Shown here one piece after another: positions 1 through 12,772 of a stretch of DNA of 64,000 bases (position 1 is its first letter; the number at the start of each line of letters is the position of its first letter). The DNA is from Hypomesus transpacificus (Eukaryota; Chordata; Actinopteri; Osmeriformes; Osmeridae), in contig NC_061071.1 of NCBI RefSeq assembly GCF_021917145.1, positions 3,189,953 to 3,253,952 on the forward strand. Reading direction: 5' to 3'. A program made the translations under genes and the position numbers. The notes beneath the pieces are model-generated. The model was not told where the DNA came from. It saw only the letters and a program-made list of their open reading frames with translations, and ran no database searches.

Positions 1-373
1 GCCAATCACCACAGGGCATTGTTTAGAATAGCGGGTGGGCATCTGTGGTCATGCTTGCCAGGCGTAGTCTTGTCCTAACAGGAGGTGTCAGCCCAGCCAT
101 GCGCGCCCCGCCCTGCTAGACCAGGAGGGGGAGGGGGGGGAATGGGGTCTGACTGCAGGTCATGAGCCTGTCACAATTGTCCCATCATCCCTCTTGTACT
201 TCGCCTCTGCCCCCTCCCTACGCTCTCTCACTCTAGTGAGTTAAGTAGCACCCAAAGGCAAGGAGCATCGGAATGATGTCGAAGAGCGCCACAAGGGACT
301 CAACTGAACTATCTCCTCTGTCTCCTCCTCTTCCTCCTCCCCTCTGTTTCTCCTCTCCTTTACGTGCCCCAAG

Positions 374-3300
374 GGCAGCACAACGACGCCCGGATGAACC
401 TGGCCATCGCCCTCACCGCCACCAGGCACGGTGCCGCCGTGGCCAACTACACCGAGGTGGTGCGGCTGCTGAAGAAGAACGACCCGGAGACGGGCAAGGA
501 GGTGGTGTGCGGTGCACGCTGCAGGGACGTCATCACAGGTACGCATGCACAACTGTGCGCAGACACACACACGCATGCCTATCGACTGGAAATACTCTCT
601 TTCTGTCTTGTTTGTTCCCTCTCTCTGAATTCCTCTCACACATGCACTTACACCCCATAAATGAGCGCACAGTCAATTAAATTCATTTGTTAAGCGTAAA
701 AACAATGTAAGACGCATAAATATGCAGACTTTCGAAGACACGTAAACACAGCTCGGACTGACTGATACGGCTGTTACCACTGGCAGGGCAAGAATTTGAT
801 GTCAGAGCCAAATGTGTCATTAATGCCACGGGTCCCTTCACGGACTCTCTGAGGAAGATGGACGACCAGAAGAATGAGAACATCTGCCAGCCCAGTGCTG
901 GGGTCCACATAGTCATCCCTGGATACTACAGGTACAAAGATTAAGACCCGGACATCCACTGTGTTTGATTTGTCATGTCAGGCACATTGGAACTCAAACG
1001 TGATCCTAAAGGTGCCTGGATGGGCTTGTATCCATTGAATGTCATCGGTGTCATTGATACTGCTTGGTTGTTTGGTTCCTCTTTCTCACCCTTCTCCTGC
1101 TTCCGGCTCCTCCTCTTCCTCCTCCAGTCCGGACAACATGGGTCTGCTGGACCCCGCCACCAGCGATGGGCGTGTCATCTTCTTCCTGCCCTGGGAGAAG
1201 ATGACCATCGCCGGGACGACTGACTCGCCCACCAGCGTGACGGCTCATCCCATCCCCACGGAGGAGGACATCAACTTCATCCTGACAGAGGTCCGCAACT
1301 ACCTCAGCCCGGATGTGGAGGGTAGGGCGTGGCCATAACACACACACACACCTCTGTGTGCAGTCCATCTCTCCGTCACCTCCTCCTCACCCGCCCACCT
1401 CTTCTCACCAGTGCGGAGAGGGGATGTTTTGGCAGCGTGGAGTGGGATACGACCCCTGGTCACGGACCCCAACTCCAAAGACACGCAGTCCATCTGCAGG
1501 AACCACATCGTCAACGTGAGCGACAGCGGCCTGGTCACCATCGCTGGGGGGAAGTGGACCACATACCGCTCCATGGCCGAGGAGACCCTGGACGCAGCAG
1601 TGAAAGCCCATGGTCTCAAGGCCACGCCCAGTAAGACTGTGGGACTGCTGCTGGAAGGGGGCAAGGACTGGACCCCAACCATGTACATCCGACTGGTACA
1701 GGACTACGGCCTGGAAAATGAGGTAGGACTCCAACTCCCAGTTAGTCCATGATTCTGGCTTGTTTCATTTCTTAACCTTTCAATACACTATGATATATTT
1801 TCAACTTAAGTATGCCAAGTAGGGAAAGCCCACCCTGCTTGAAAGTCTGAACTCCTCATTAGAGGCAGCATCCTCCTTAGAGGTGGCGCTTTCTTTAATA
1901 TTCCAAAAGGTTACCTTTGATATTTTGACAGCATTTGACCTTTGGTAGTCAACTACCTGAATTGCAATAAGCATTTGTTATGTCCAAACCCATGATACAT
2001 CATTGTCCACACTGTAACCCTCAAACAGCTAAACTGACTGCAATCTCTAAACAGAGAGAGATTGCACTTTTAAGAAGGACTGAATCAATATGAACCGTCG
2101 TTTCAAAAGATGTTGCCTTTTATCAGCTGCAGAGGGCAGGTGGGTCTCAAAGTACATCAAGGCTCCCACTCCATCTAGCAAAACAATTGCAGTGAAATGA
2201 TCAAATTCTTTAATTTGAGCTTTTAGTAACCAGATAAAATGACATTTGATCCCATCTGTACAACCTGTAAATAAAAAATGCAATTGGATTTGAGTGGACT
2301 AAAGTTGAGTGGAATAACAGTCACAGCAACAGGAACATTCAAGCATTATTGTCTTTATACACAGCCATCTCACAGCAGCATGTTGAGTGTCTTGGTTCAG
2401 TTGAATGATCTTCCGTCTCTGTGGCCCTCAGGTGGCCCAACACCTGGCCGCCACGTACGGGGGACGGGCGTTTGATGTGGCCAAGATGGCACACGTCACC
2501 GGGAAGAGGTGGCCGATCGTGGGCAAGAGGCTGGTATCGGAGTTCCCTTACATCGAGAGCGAGGTAATTCATAATATCATCCAAGCTACTCTCAAACTTT
2601 CATTTGCCTTTGTCTGCATACGCCACAAGTGGACTCTATTACAATTTTCCCTCTCCTTTTCCATTCTTTCTTCATGTCATCTTTCCTATCCTATCTTATA
2701 TCCTTCATTATGTCCCTCCATCCCCGTCTCCTCTCGATCTCCTCTCAGGTGTTGTATGCCATGAAAGAGTACGCCTGCACGGCCATCGACGTGATCGCTC
2801 GGCGCACGCGACTGGGCTTCCTTAACGTGCAGGCGGCTGACGAGGCTCTTCCACGCATCGTGGAGATCATGGGCAAGGAGCTGGACTGGAGCGAGCAGAG
2901 GAGGACGGTAGGGGAGACACCACGAACAGCATTCGAGTTTATGTGGATATATATTTTTGTTCATTGTTTCCCTACGTGAAATTATTCTTGGGTGCTGTTT
3001 TTAGATGAAATCCCCCTCACTGCCTTTTTTAGATCGCATTATTTCCGACCACAGTACACTTCAGTCGAAAGGTCCACACCCTCAAGAGCACGATTCAATA
3101 GAAAGGTGTTTCCACCTCAAGGGTTTTGTGTGTGCATGAGTATGCATGTGTGTGAAACTGTACCCAGTTTCTGTGTGTGTTTCTTTTGTATCCAGCTGTA
3201 ATAATACCAGGTCAAATATTGCTTAATTCACAATCTTTTATCTTTAACCCGCGGACATAAACCGTCCTTCTGTGTGTTTGCAGGAGGAGCTGGAGGCAGC

Positions 3301-5412
3301 GAAGAAGTTCCTCTATCATGAGATGGGCTACAGGTCCCGGTCTGAACAGATCACCAAAACATCAGAGATCACCTTGGACGCACAGGAAGTGGCCAGGTAG
3401 GTACTGATGGAAATTTCTAGCTGAAGCCATCCTATTTTTTATGTCATCACCTGCTATTTAAAGCAAGGCCGTAGCCATGGAGTCAACATTAGGGGGAGTT
3501 CTTTCTTTTTTTTAATGATAATTTCGGGCAGCTTGCGTGCTTACCTGTCGTAGTGTAGCACATTTATATTTTAATATTAATATATTGGGGGGGACATTTT
3601 GACCAGATTTGAATATTGGGGGGGGATGTGTCCCCCCCAATATTGTATATGTATTATGATTACGGCCTTGATTTAAAGCATAACTGTCCCTTGAGCACCT
3701 GAAACAGGCCAGTCAAGTCTCGACCATTCTGTTACTGACAGGTATCAGAAACGCTTCCACAAATTTGACAAAGAGTGTAAAGGTTTTATCACCACCGTGG
3801 ATGTCCAGAGAGTCTTAAAGGTGAGCATTTCTTTGATATATTGCCCACAGGGAAATTAACCTAATTTCATAATACTTTTACATAGTAATATAACTCTGGT
3901 TTTATCAAATTCTTTACCCACTATTATCACTCTCAGGAGATTAGATACCAACAGCTTTGTTAGCTTACAAACTTCCTGCTTGTCACAAATCTATCTGTTT
4001 TTTTCTCTCTTCTTCTCTCTGTCTGTCTGTCTATTTATCTCAATCTCTCTCCATCTCTCTCTTTCTCTCTCTTGCTTTGTCTCTCATCCCTCAGAATATC
4101 AACGTCCATATTGATGAGAACGCCCTCCACGAAATACTCAACGAAGTGGACCTCAACAAAAATGGACAGGTGGAAATCGACGAGTTCTTACAGGTAGGCG
4201 TTTCACTAAAAGAGCAGAGATCAAGCCTCAGGCTTCATCCAAGCAAATCTAGATGTGTTATATGTGAGTGTCTAAGAGAGTGTGAGATTTGATCGCGCCT
4301 CTGTGTGTGCAAGGCTCTTTTGTGCCTCCCGTATGGCAATACCTATGGCTCCTTGTCTCAGCACTGACAAAGGCATTCATTAATTCTCCAGACCATGGTC
4401 AATATCTGCCCTCTCTTTGCCATGAGAACCTGAGCAAACAAGACCAGACAAGAGAACTATGATAATAGAATCCTCTGGGAGTAGGATCCATTACCCCAAC
4501 ACACACTCACGCACACACAGGTGTGCGCGCACACACCGAAAATACAGATGCGTTCACACGCATACTGCATGCTGTCTCACATATGAGCGCTCACATATGC
4601 AGGGGCACACACAACCACGGTCACACACACACACACAATCACCTGCAAGACTCCCTTCTCCTTCATTGTCCCTGCTTTCTTTCTTGTTCTTATCACCAAG
4701 TCTCAGAGCTTGACATGGCCTCCTACAAATGGAGGTAGAGGTGTGAAACCCCAGGTCTCCTGTGAGCCATTTCCCCCAGACCAGTAGGCCTCGCTGGAGA
4801 ACACTAATTAGATGTCTAGCCCCTTTGACAATGAGCCAGGGTAATGATGAGTCTTCCTGCATAGAACTAGAAGCCTCTGAAGAGGCTAAAATAGATTTAT
4901 TAGAGAAGCTGGTGACAGCTGGTGATTTAGCCTTCATTAGTGGATGTGTCTGTGCCGGATACCTGCGGAGTCCTGCTGAAGGTTTACATGTGGATGGTGC
5001 TGTGTAGATAGATGCTGTTGGGGTGTGAGTCTGTGCATCCTGATGGTTAGCTGATCTTACTTGAGTTCAAGACATGCTCCAGGCTTTGTAATGATCCTGC
5101 CTCAAACTTCTGGACAGTTAAATGATATGATACATGGAAAACTCCTGCATTTGTCTCTCTCTCTCTTTCTTTTTCTCACTCACTCACTCATTTACTCATT
5201 CACTCACTCACTTACTTACTTACTTTCTTTCTGTGTCTCTATGTCCTCTTCCTCCCTCCCTCTATCTCCCCCCCTCCTCCCCCCAGCTGATGAGTGCTGT
5301 GAAGAAGGGTCAGGTGTCTGACAGCCGGTTGGCCCTCCTTCTGAAGAGTGCTGAGGAGAGTCTGGACCTGAGGGCCCCTGTGTCTGTGGACCGCAGCGGG
5401 GGAGGGGTCTAA
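374..5412 (+). CDS. gpd2: Mitochondrial glycerol-3-phosphate dehydrogenase, 3' part
   Basis: FAD-linked enzyme of the inner mitochondrial membrane that oxidises glycerol-3-phosphate to dihydroxyacetone phosphate and passes electrons to ubiquinone. Ten exons, in phase: 374-538, 787-931, 1128-1321, 1412-1722, 2432-2563, 2749-2907, 3284-3396, 3742-3820, 4095-4193 and 5287-5412 (TAA). They encode the last 506 residues; the start and the N-terminal FAD-binding motif lie left of the window. The text follows vertebrate GPD2 closely: GQHNDARMNLAIALTATR, CVINATGPFTDSLRKMDD, RGDVLAAWSGIRPLVTDP and ITIAGGKWTTYRS-type motifs, then two EF-hands near the C-terminus (DKECKGFITTVDVQRVL and DLNKNGQVEIDEFL). 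The second EF loop has a canonical D-x-N-x-N-G pattern, while the first is degenerate (K and C at loop positions), as in mammals. A hAT-like MITE sits in the intron after 3396. Identification is very secure; exon ends are inferred from splice signals. Confidence 0.97.
3464..3670. mobile_element. hAT-like MITE in a gpd2 intron
   Basis: A 207-bp element with perfect 10-bp terminal inverted repeats (CAAGGCCGTA / TACGGCCTTG). It is flanked by an exact 8-bp target duplication, ATTTAAAG, at 3456-3463 and 3671-3678. The interior is non-coding, with G-runs and C-runs that can pair (around 3588-3640). The 8-bp duplication points to the hAT superfamily. No transposase is present, so it is non-autonomous. 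Confidence 0.85.
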
Positions 5413-7794
5413 GGGAAGATACTTCTACACAACTGTCATTGTTACCGTCATTGACATGGAATACATGTATTTGTTGTCAAACGGACTGCTTAACACTCTG
5501 TGTTCAAGTTAAGAGTAATCCTGCTTTTTGACACACCATGAGATGTTGTTTAACCTTGCAGTTGATAATTGGCGGGAACAAGGAATATTGTAATAGGATG
5601 ATCTGAATTAAGATATTGTAATCAGGGATGGCCAAATCAGATGTGAAGACTAGTATCTATTGTGTGATGGAATCTAGTCCAACAAATGGCAGTTGCCAGG
5701 GTAATATTAGAGGCAGGGTCGGTAATTTTGTTGAGATGCACTTTTGGTCATATTTGCTGAAATAAACTTCACATCCTAATAGCAACCAATAAATAGAAAG
5801 GTTTGACAGTCAAATGAAATAAATTCAATATCTCTGGGTGTCGCAAGACTGTAATAAACAGATAATTTTGTTTGGACCAAACTTAATGATTGGACAGCAT
5901 TCGGACTGAATGCAGTGATTAGATGGGCTACTTGTCTGTCTACCAACCTACCTCCCGGCAGTAATCAAACAGCATGTTCAAGTGTTTTGGGGGAGTGGCT
6001 TTGAAAAGAGGGGGTGGGCTATTTTGGGTTGAATCCTTTCAAACTTAATCCAAAATTGCTAGGTTAGCAAAAACGTACCTACCCTGCCTTTAAGGACCTT
6101 TTTGACATCGCCTGCATATACAGAATATTTCTGACCCACTCAGTTTTTCATGACACTTGATTGCAATCACAATACAATGAGTGCCTCTGACTCTGCATTT
6201 TGACACACATACCTATATTCGACATTTTCCTGCACTCCACTTCTAGGCTGTATTCGAATGTTTAGCAATTTTTCTTCTAGCTCTGCTTTGTCGAATGAAC
6301 AAAAAACTATAAGTGAAAAGCTAGATTCCCAGCATGCTGCTGATTGTATGTCTTTGTCTTGTACCTGAGGATCCAAGATTGCTGATGCAGACTAAGAAAA
6401 CCTGTATTAAACTTACCTAAAAGAAAGTCAGAGATAACAGTACTACCATGTCTTATAATTTTTTTTGCATTGTTTACATAGAGCAGATCATGTCTAATTT
6501 AACCAGTTTTGCTCAAGCAAGATCATTGTTGTGATTTAAACTGACACTCAACTTGATTCTGAAGTGTGTTACTGCATCTTTTTCTAGTTCTGTTTCTGAT
6601 GGTTTGTATCATAGTACACTGGTTGTGGGATGTTCCTGTGAATATACTGTCCTTACACTGGCCTGTGTTTGCACTCTCTGCCAAACTCCTATGGTTTACA
6701 TAGCAAGGTTTCAAGCTTTATCAGTACTCTTGTCAAATCATGTCAACATTACTGCTTTTTTACTGCATTTCAATCACATAACTATATATTTATGTAAGAT
6801 ATTTATTCCTTTTCATATGTATTCATTAGAATAATCTTTGAATAATGTAGACATTTATTAAATATTGGGAATGTGGCTAATTGCAAGATTGTAATTCAGA
6901 AGTTGGTTCAAAAGGGGACCCATGTTGGTCTACATTGGTCTCTGTTATAACTTGTTCACTTTTAAGTTACTACTGTATTTTTGGTTATTTACCGTTATCC
7001 ATAGTGATTTTATTAAAGTAATGTACAAAATGTGCCTTATTGGTTGTGGAATGAACTGGAACTATGTTCACTCTTTTTAAGTATTGCTATGTGGAATTAT
7101 AACTATTATAACAGAGATATTATAGAGCATGTCAACATAAAGAACATATAAATATATGAAGGGAAATAATTTTTTATAATGGGACATTTTGTATTGTGTA
7201 CTCATAAACGTCATAGTGTAATTGTCATTACGCTTTTTGTATGTAAAGTCATAGGATGGTGCTTCAACCAGAACAATTTTGGTAAAGTATGAAACGGTTT
7301 TTAACTGTGTAATCACAGTGAAATATTTAAATCATGGGTATATTTTCAGCTGATTTAAGCACAATACCTTGACAGGAAGGACTCTTTTACCTGTCAACTG
7401 CAGCTTGTAAGAATACCTGACAGACATCTGAACTTAAATCCATGTCCCTATGTTTGATTGTGTCTTTTTGGATGAAATTTCAGCTTCATCCAAAATGAAA
7501 GAGATTCGTATTCCAACACTGTAAATCGATCTTGATAGCTTTTCAGAAAAAAAGCAATTATCTAATTAAATGTATCTGGTTGCTTGCATGCATTGTTTTG
7601 GTGTGGGTGATTTTTGTGACATTTTTTTCACCTCACTGACCACCATTCATATTTCTTGGCAAAACAACCTGGCTTTTCTCAAGGGAATAGTCCTATGATG
7701 CACTATTATGAAACCTGACACAGGAAATGCTAGCATGTTTAAACCTTATAGCCTGAGGTTCTACTAAATGTTTCAACAAGTTGTGTGTAATAAA
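5413..7794 (+). other. gpd2: Probable gpd2 3' untranslated region
   Basis: AT-rich sequence after the gpd2 stop codon with no credible coding frame. Several AATAAA signals occur, for example at 5761 and 7789-7794. The most distal would give a trailer of about 2.4 kb, and shorter forms are equally possible. Transcript data would be needed to fix the end. Confidence 0.4.
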
Positions 7795-10524
7795 CAAAGA
7801 CTTTTGGTTTGATATGACTTTATACTTTCTTACAGAAAAGCTATAGCTTTAGCCTGTAAGTTCCATATCCATCAGACACAAGTATAACTAGGCCCTCTAT
7901 CATCAAATTTTGATTGCTTCAAGCCAAGTGGCTGGTTACAAATCCACCTAAGCTTTTTTATATACTTTTTGTATGGTCAATTTCATTATTATAGATGAAA
8001 CAATGGCCTTTTACTCTCTTTGCGTTAAGGCCTCAATATGGCTGCCCCCTGTCACTTAGTCTTTTGTTAAATCACTTGATTCATTGCAGAACCAAAAAGA
8101 ATTGGAGAGGCTAATAGGAATTCAAAGGTGATCATCAGCATATAGCATAATGCAATTAAAGAATCTGCACGCTCCATTCCCAAACTCAATTCAACTGCTG
8201 TATGACAGCACTGTGATATTGGAACAATCATGTGAGACTCTTATGAGGTTGTGTTGACATGGTGCTTGACATGGTTACAAGTTAGCAAGGCAAGGTGAGA
8301 AACAGGTAGACTAAATCACCAGGTATAATTAGATATATGTAAATGGAAGCAGTATTGAGAACACTACTTAGTTTTATGTGTGTGAAAAGAGGCAAAGCCG
8401 TATGAAATGTGTCATGATATGACAAACCACTAGCTCTATCTAGGCTAGTTTATGTGTATGTCACAGACCATCTACAGCCAAAAGTCAGACACATTGGTAC
8501 CTCAATGCTGTGTGTCTGACAAGCACTAGGAGAATGAGGAAATTAGCTGCAATGAATAATCGTACAAATCTGGTTGACATATGACCACTAATGCGCTCTA
8601 TCCCCTGGGGTTTAGGCCTGCCTTAAAGAGACACTGTGCTCCAATGTGTCCGCTCACTAATTGAAAGGAGCGGGGGGGAAAGGTGACCAGATTTCAGAAA
8701 CTCAGGGAGGACAAGGACAGGACCATTTCCTTTGTTTTATGAATGATAAAATAAGACCATATGATGTAAGTCTGTTGGCCAGTTGGGAGGAATGCCTGGT
8801 AAGTTTGGCTCCAGTGTTGTGTGAGTTTGTTTTTCACTGTCAATCTGAACCACCCTTGTTTTTCTGGGTTTATCTTACTCTTTGGCTCTGCAGCTTCCCC
8901 CACCCACCTTTGTTTGAGTGAAACAAGTAAATGTATGTGTGTGTGGGGGGGGGGGGGCTTATTTTACAAACAAACAAAAAGAACATGGCTCACTGATGAG
9001 AAAGACAGAATTTCCACTCAAAAATATCACATGGTCATCACTGTCAGGCTCATACACCAAGAGTGTACAGTTCAAAACATTGTAAGGAATGGAATTATAT
9101 TATAAGATAAATCAAACTCACAAAAACAGAAATATATTCTTTCCCTGTCTTCTGTCATTCTCTAAAGGTTTTTGGAGAGTCTGTCAGACAAGCATGATTG
9201 CATTTAGAACATTCTGGAAATCTGCAATCGGTAATTATCATGCAAAAGCATACACACTCAGTGTTTACACAGCCATTCCAGTTGTTGTCATGAAACATGC
9301 TTTAATTAGCCTTAATTAGAACTTGGATAATTGTTCGGGGGATGTGGTGAGGCCCATGAATGTTGTCAATATCCATACAGGAGCACTTCCTTATTTAGTC
9401 AGTAAATAATTATGACAATCGTGATCATAATTAACCAGACTACTCAAGAAACAAAGCTGACCTTCTCTTATAAACCAATTAAGTCAGAGTTCATCTTCCA
9501 TTTGAATCACTGAAAAGGAGTCAGACAATGTTGGACACAACCATCCAGTACTGTAATAACCTGTTCTATTGTTGTTGTTTTTACCCTCAGGAAGAGGTGG
9601 TGTTCTTCTGTATCTCATCAATGTTGAAACTTCGGGATTATTTTAACCTACTTTTACTTTGATTGGGGTATCTCAGGTGGCTTATGTAATGATTTTAGGT
9701 GGAATATTGAATTTAATAAATACAATAAAACACTCATTCATTTTAGGCCTGGAAGGGAGAGATAAGTGAACATTCCTGTCCCTGCCTTGACCCTGTGTCA
9801 CATGACACCTCCATGTGTAGGAGTTGGTCATTTTTCTGACAAATGGGAAATGATAGCAAACCTTGGAATACTCAGAGCCTATCTAATGTATGAGTAAAAT
9901 GAGTAATTATGCTTTGCCACCCTTCCAACCCAGCTCTGTCCGGTTCTCCACCCCCCATCCTCCAACCTGCAGCAATAATACAAAGGGCATGTGCAAAGCG
10001 TGGTGACATTTATCCAGGTCGCATAGCTTTGTGATAAAGAAGATCACATGTATGAATAATGATGCCTGGACAGGAAGCTCCTGCTTTTGCATTTCAATGG
10101 ACACCTGCCAGTCTTTGCCATACTGCCCTCCCCCACACACTCTCCATAAGATAAATCAATCTGGGTTTTTTTGGAATAGCAGTTATGCTAGGAGTATTTA
10201 CAAGGTTTCAGTTTGGTGGAGCCAATCCTCATAAAGAACTGTTCCCCATGGCATGACGCTCATTTTCCATCTCTTATATTGAGTTGCTTTGACATTCTTC
10301 GCTAATGGACTCCATCCCATTTCAACAGCACACTACAAAACACTGGCTGCATTTGTCCTCTGAAGTCCTGCCCTGTCCTACTGGCGCCATACCACTGGAG
10401 ACAACAGACAACGGAATGAATGTCCTCCATGTCTTCCAATGCTGCATTTCATAGTTCCCCCCACATTGAGAAATTACAGAGTGTGTGAAGTAAACACATC
10501 TCTCTCTTTCTCTTCATCTCTCTC

Positions 10525-10590
<66 letters not shown>

Positions 10591-12772
10591 GTCTGTCTTT
10601 CTCATTCTCTCTCTCTCAAATATGTTCCACAGCCTTGCTCTTCAGCAACCCCAACAAAGTCCTCTTTGAGACAAGTGTTCACAATACCCTTGAATGTTCT
10701 TCCTAATATCAGACGTCAAGTGCGGCTGCCAAAATTACGCACTGGTAGATATGGAATCTGATGGTGACTGGTCTGCTCTCACTTACTGAATTCGTTGCCA
10801 TATTGTTTGACAGGCAACAAACAGATCTCAGACCTCTGCAGCCATTAAAGCATTAATGCTTTGGGAAGATTTTAACATTTATTTTTTACAAACGATTTGC
10901 CTGATGCACCGGAGCACAGTTTGTCTCTTCCATTCCTTTCCAGAACCTACCCCGAAATTGAGCTTTAAGTATAAAAGTGTTTGGTCCCAGTGCAGTTTTA
11001 ATCAGAGCTGTTCTACAGAATGTAGATGTCAACCATTGTGCTGCGGGTTCACACTCTCTCTGGCTCTATAAAACTCACCCCCATCGTTCTCACCTATCAC
11101 GTTTTAATTACCTCCTTAAATGTCACCAGAGAGCGTGCTGTTTTATACATTGGATTAAGATCTCATTAACTTGAAATGGATGAAATCCGCTGTCACCAGC
11201 AGAAACTGGAACATGCAGTTACCACTACACTAATGGAGGAGGCCATGAGCTGGCCATTGCTGTTATTTTCACAGCTTCCTTCAAAGTGTTCAAGTTCAAA
11301 AACAACCACAAAAGGATGCTATGTGAGGTGAGGTTGATTTAAATAATGACACCTGAATTATTTTGTAACTGTAAACAATGTTGGTAGGGTGAAGTTAAAC
11401 ATAATTCAGCAAAACAATCTGGCAATTTATTTGTGTGACAATCATGCTTAATTTAAAGAAATACATTTTAGGCCTTCAGAGTGTTTTAAGTCAAGAATGA
11501 GTAAGATGTCTTTTAAGAAATTATCATTTTCATTGTACCGTATCAATGCTTCTTATTATTGCCCAAAAGCCATGACATCGGTTCTACTCCATCCTTGCCT
11601 CAAAGGTCAATCCTTGCCTCAAGACTCCAAACTGGAAGTGCTTCCTGTGACCTCCACACCAGGTTGTTCAATAAAGCTCCTTGCAGAAGAAACAGGTAGC
11701 CTGCAGCCATGCATAGTTGACATTTGCTTCAATTCAAATGAGACAGGACAATATACATCTCAACGGCCATGTCTTTCTTCTGCCTCGACCACAGCCAAGA
11801 GGGGTTCAACTTGGGCAGAGTTGCTCTGCACCAAAAGCAGAGAAAAACCTAAAATTGATCAAATTTAGTAATTTGGCCAAATGGTTATTAATAACTCAAG
11901 GACAAAGGGTTGGCATTTGCCAAATAAATCAAAGTTAAATAGATGACACTGTTTTTATATCATATTGTATGTTATATAAATATTGTATTTATTTTACGTA
12001 ACAAAGAGTGAAAGTACAATTATCTGTAGCAGAATTAACTGTAGAATGAATGATAAAATGTAAGAATAAATCCAGGGAATTAATTAAGTTTATCACGTCT
12101 TATGGTTGGGAGCCTTGTTCCAATTATGATCCAATGTCATATAGGCACATGAAACAGTGATTTTATGCACTGTTGAATCTAGTAGAGCTCAAGCGCCATC
12201 TATTGTCTTTCTAGGGTATCAACCACACCTGACAGTCCTCCTTCCAGGACTTCATAACCAACAAAGAAAACTTAAGTCATTTGTATTATCTTTATTTCCA
12301 GTAAAATAGACAGCTTTGTGAAATAACTTATTATCACTGCAATACCCTATATTCAGTTTTATTAGAAATGTTCCACTTATGTGGCAAACAGAGCTCCATT
12401 AGAAATGTAAAGTTAACAGTAATTACTTTATTGCTTTGTAATAGATTAGAAAATAGACAATTGTATGTTAACTTAAGGTACACAATGTTACCACATCGTA
12501 TCATTTACTAAATAATCTAACAAGACATTACTTTAGATTCTACAATTTTATCATCCAATTTACTAAAGTGGGTTTTTAGACAAGAACACATACTGTACAC
12601 AAAATTATGTTCATGCCACAATATCAATAATTTCCACCACCCAGTTCATACACTATCAATAAATTGCACCTCTCTCATTTTACACATGTGCAAACACAAC
12701 AGGCAAATCCCAGTTTAAATTTTCCTATATGCCCATATTTTCCCTGTAAACACAAAGAACACTGAATCATCT
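7795..12772. other. Gene-poor interval between gpd2 and ermn
   Basis: About 5 kb in which I recognise no gene, RNA or intact mobile element. Open frames here are short and unlike known proteins. It includes a pure CT microsatellite near 10500-10606 and a G-run at 8945-8957. The left part may still belong to the gpd2 trailer, and the part just left of 12773 is the ermn 3' trailer. Confidence 0.5.
10501..10606. repeat. CT/TCTG microsatellite
   Basis: About 100 bp of almost uninterrupted CT dinucleotides ending in short GTCT variants. The overlapping Ser/Leu-rich open frame is a by-product of the repeat. Confidence 0.95.
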
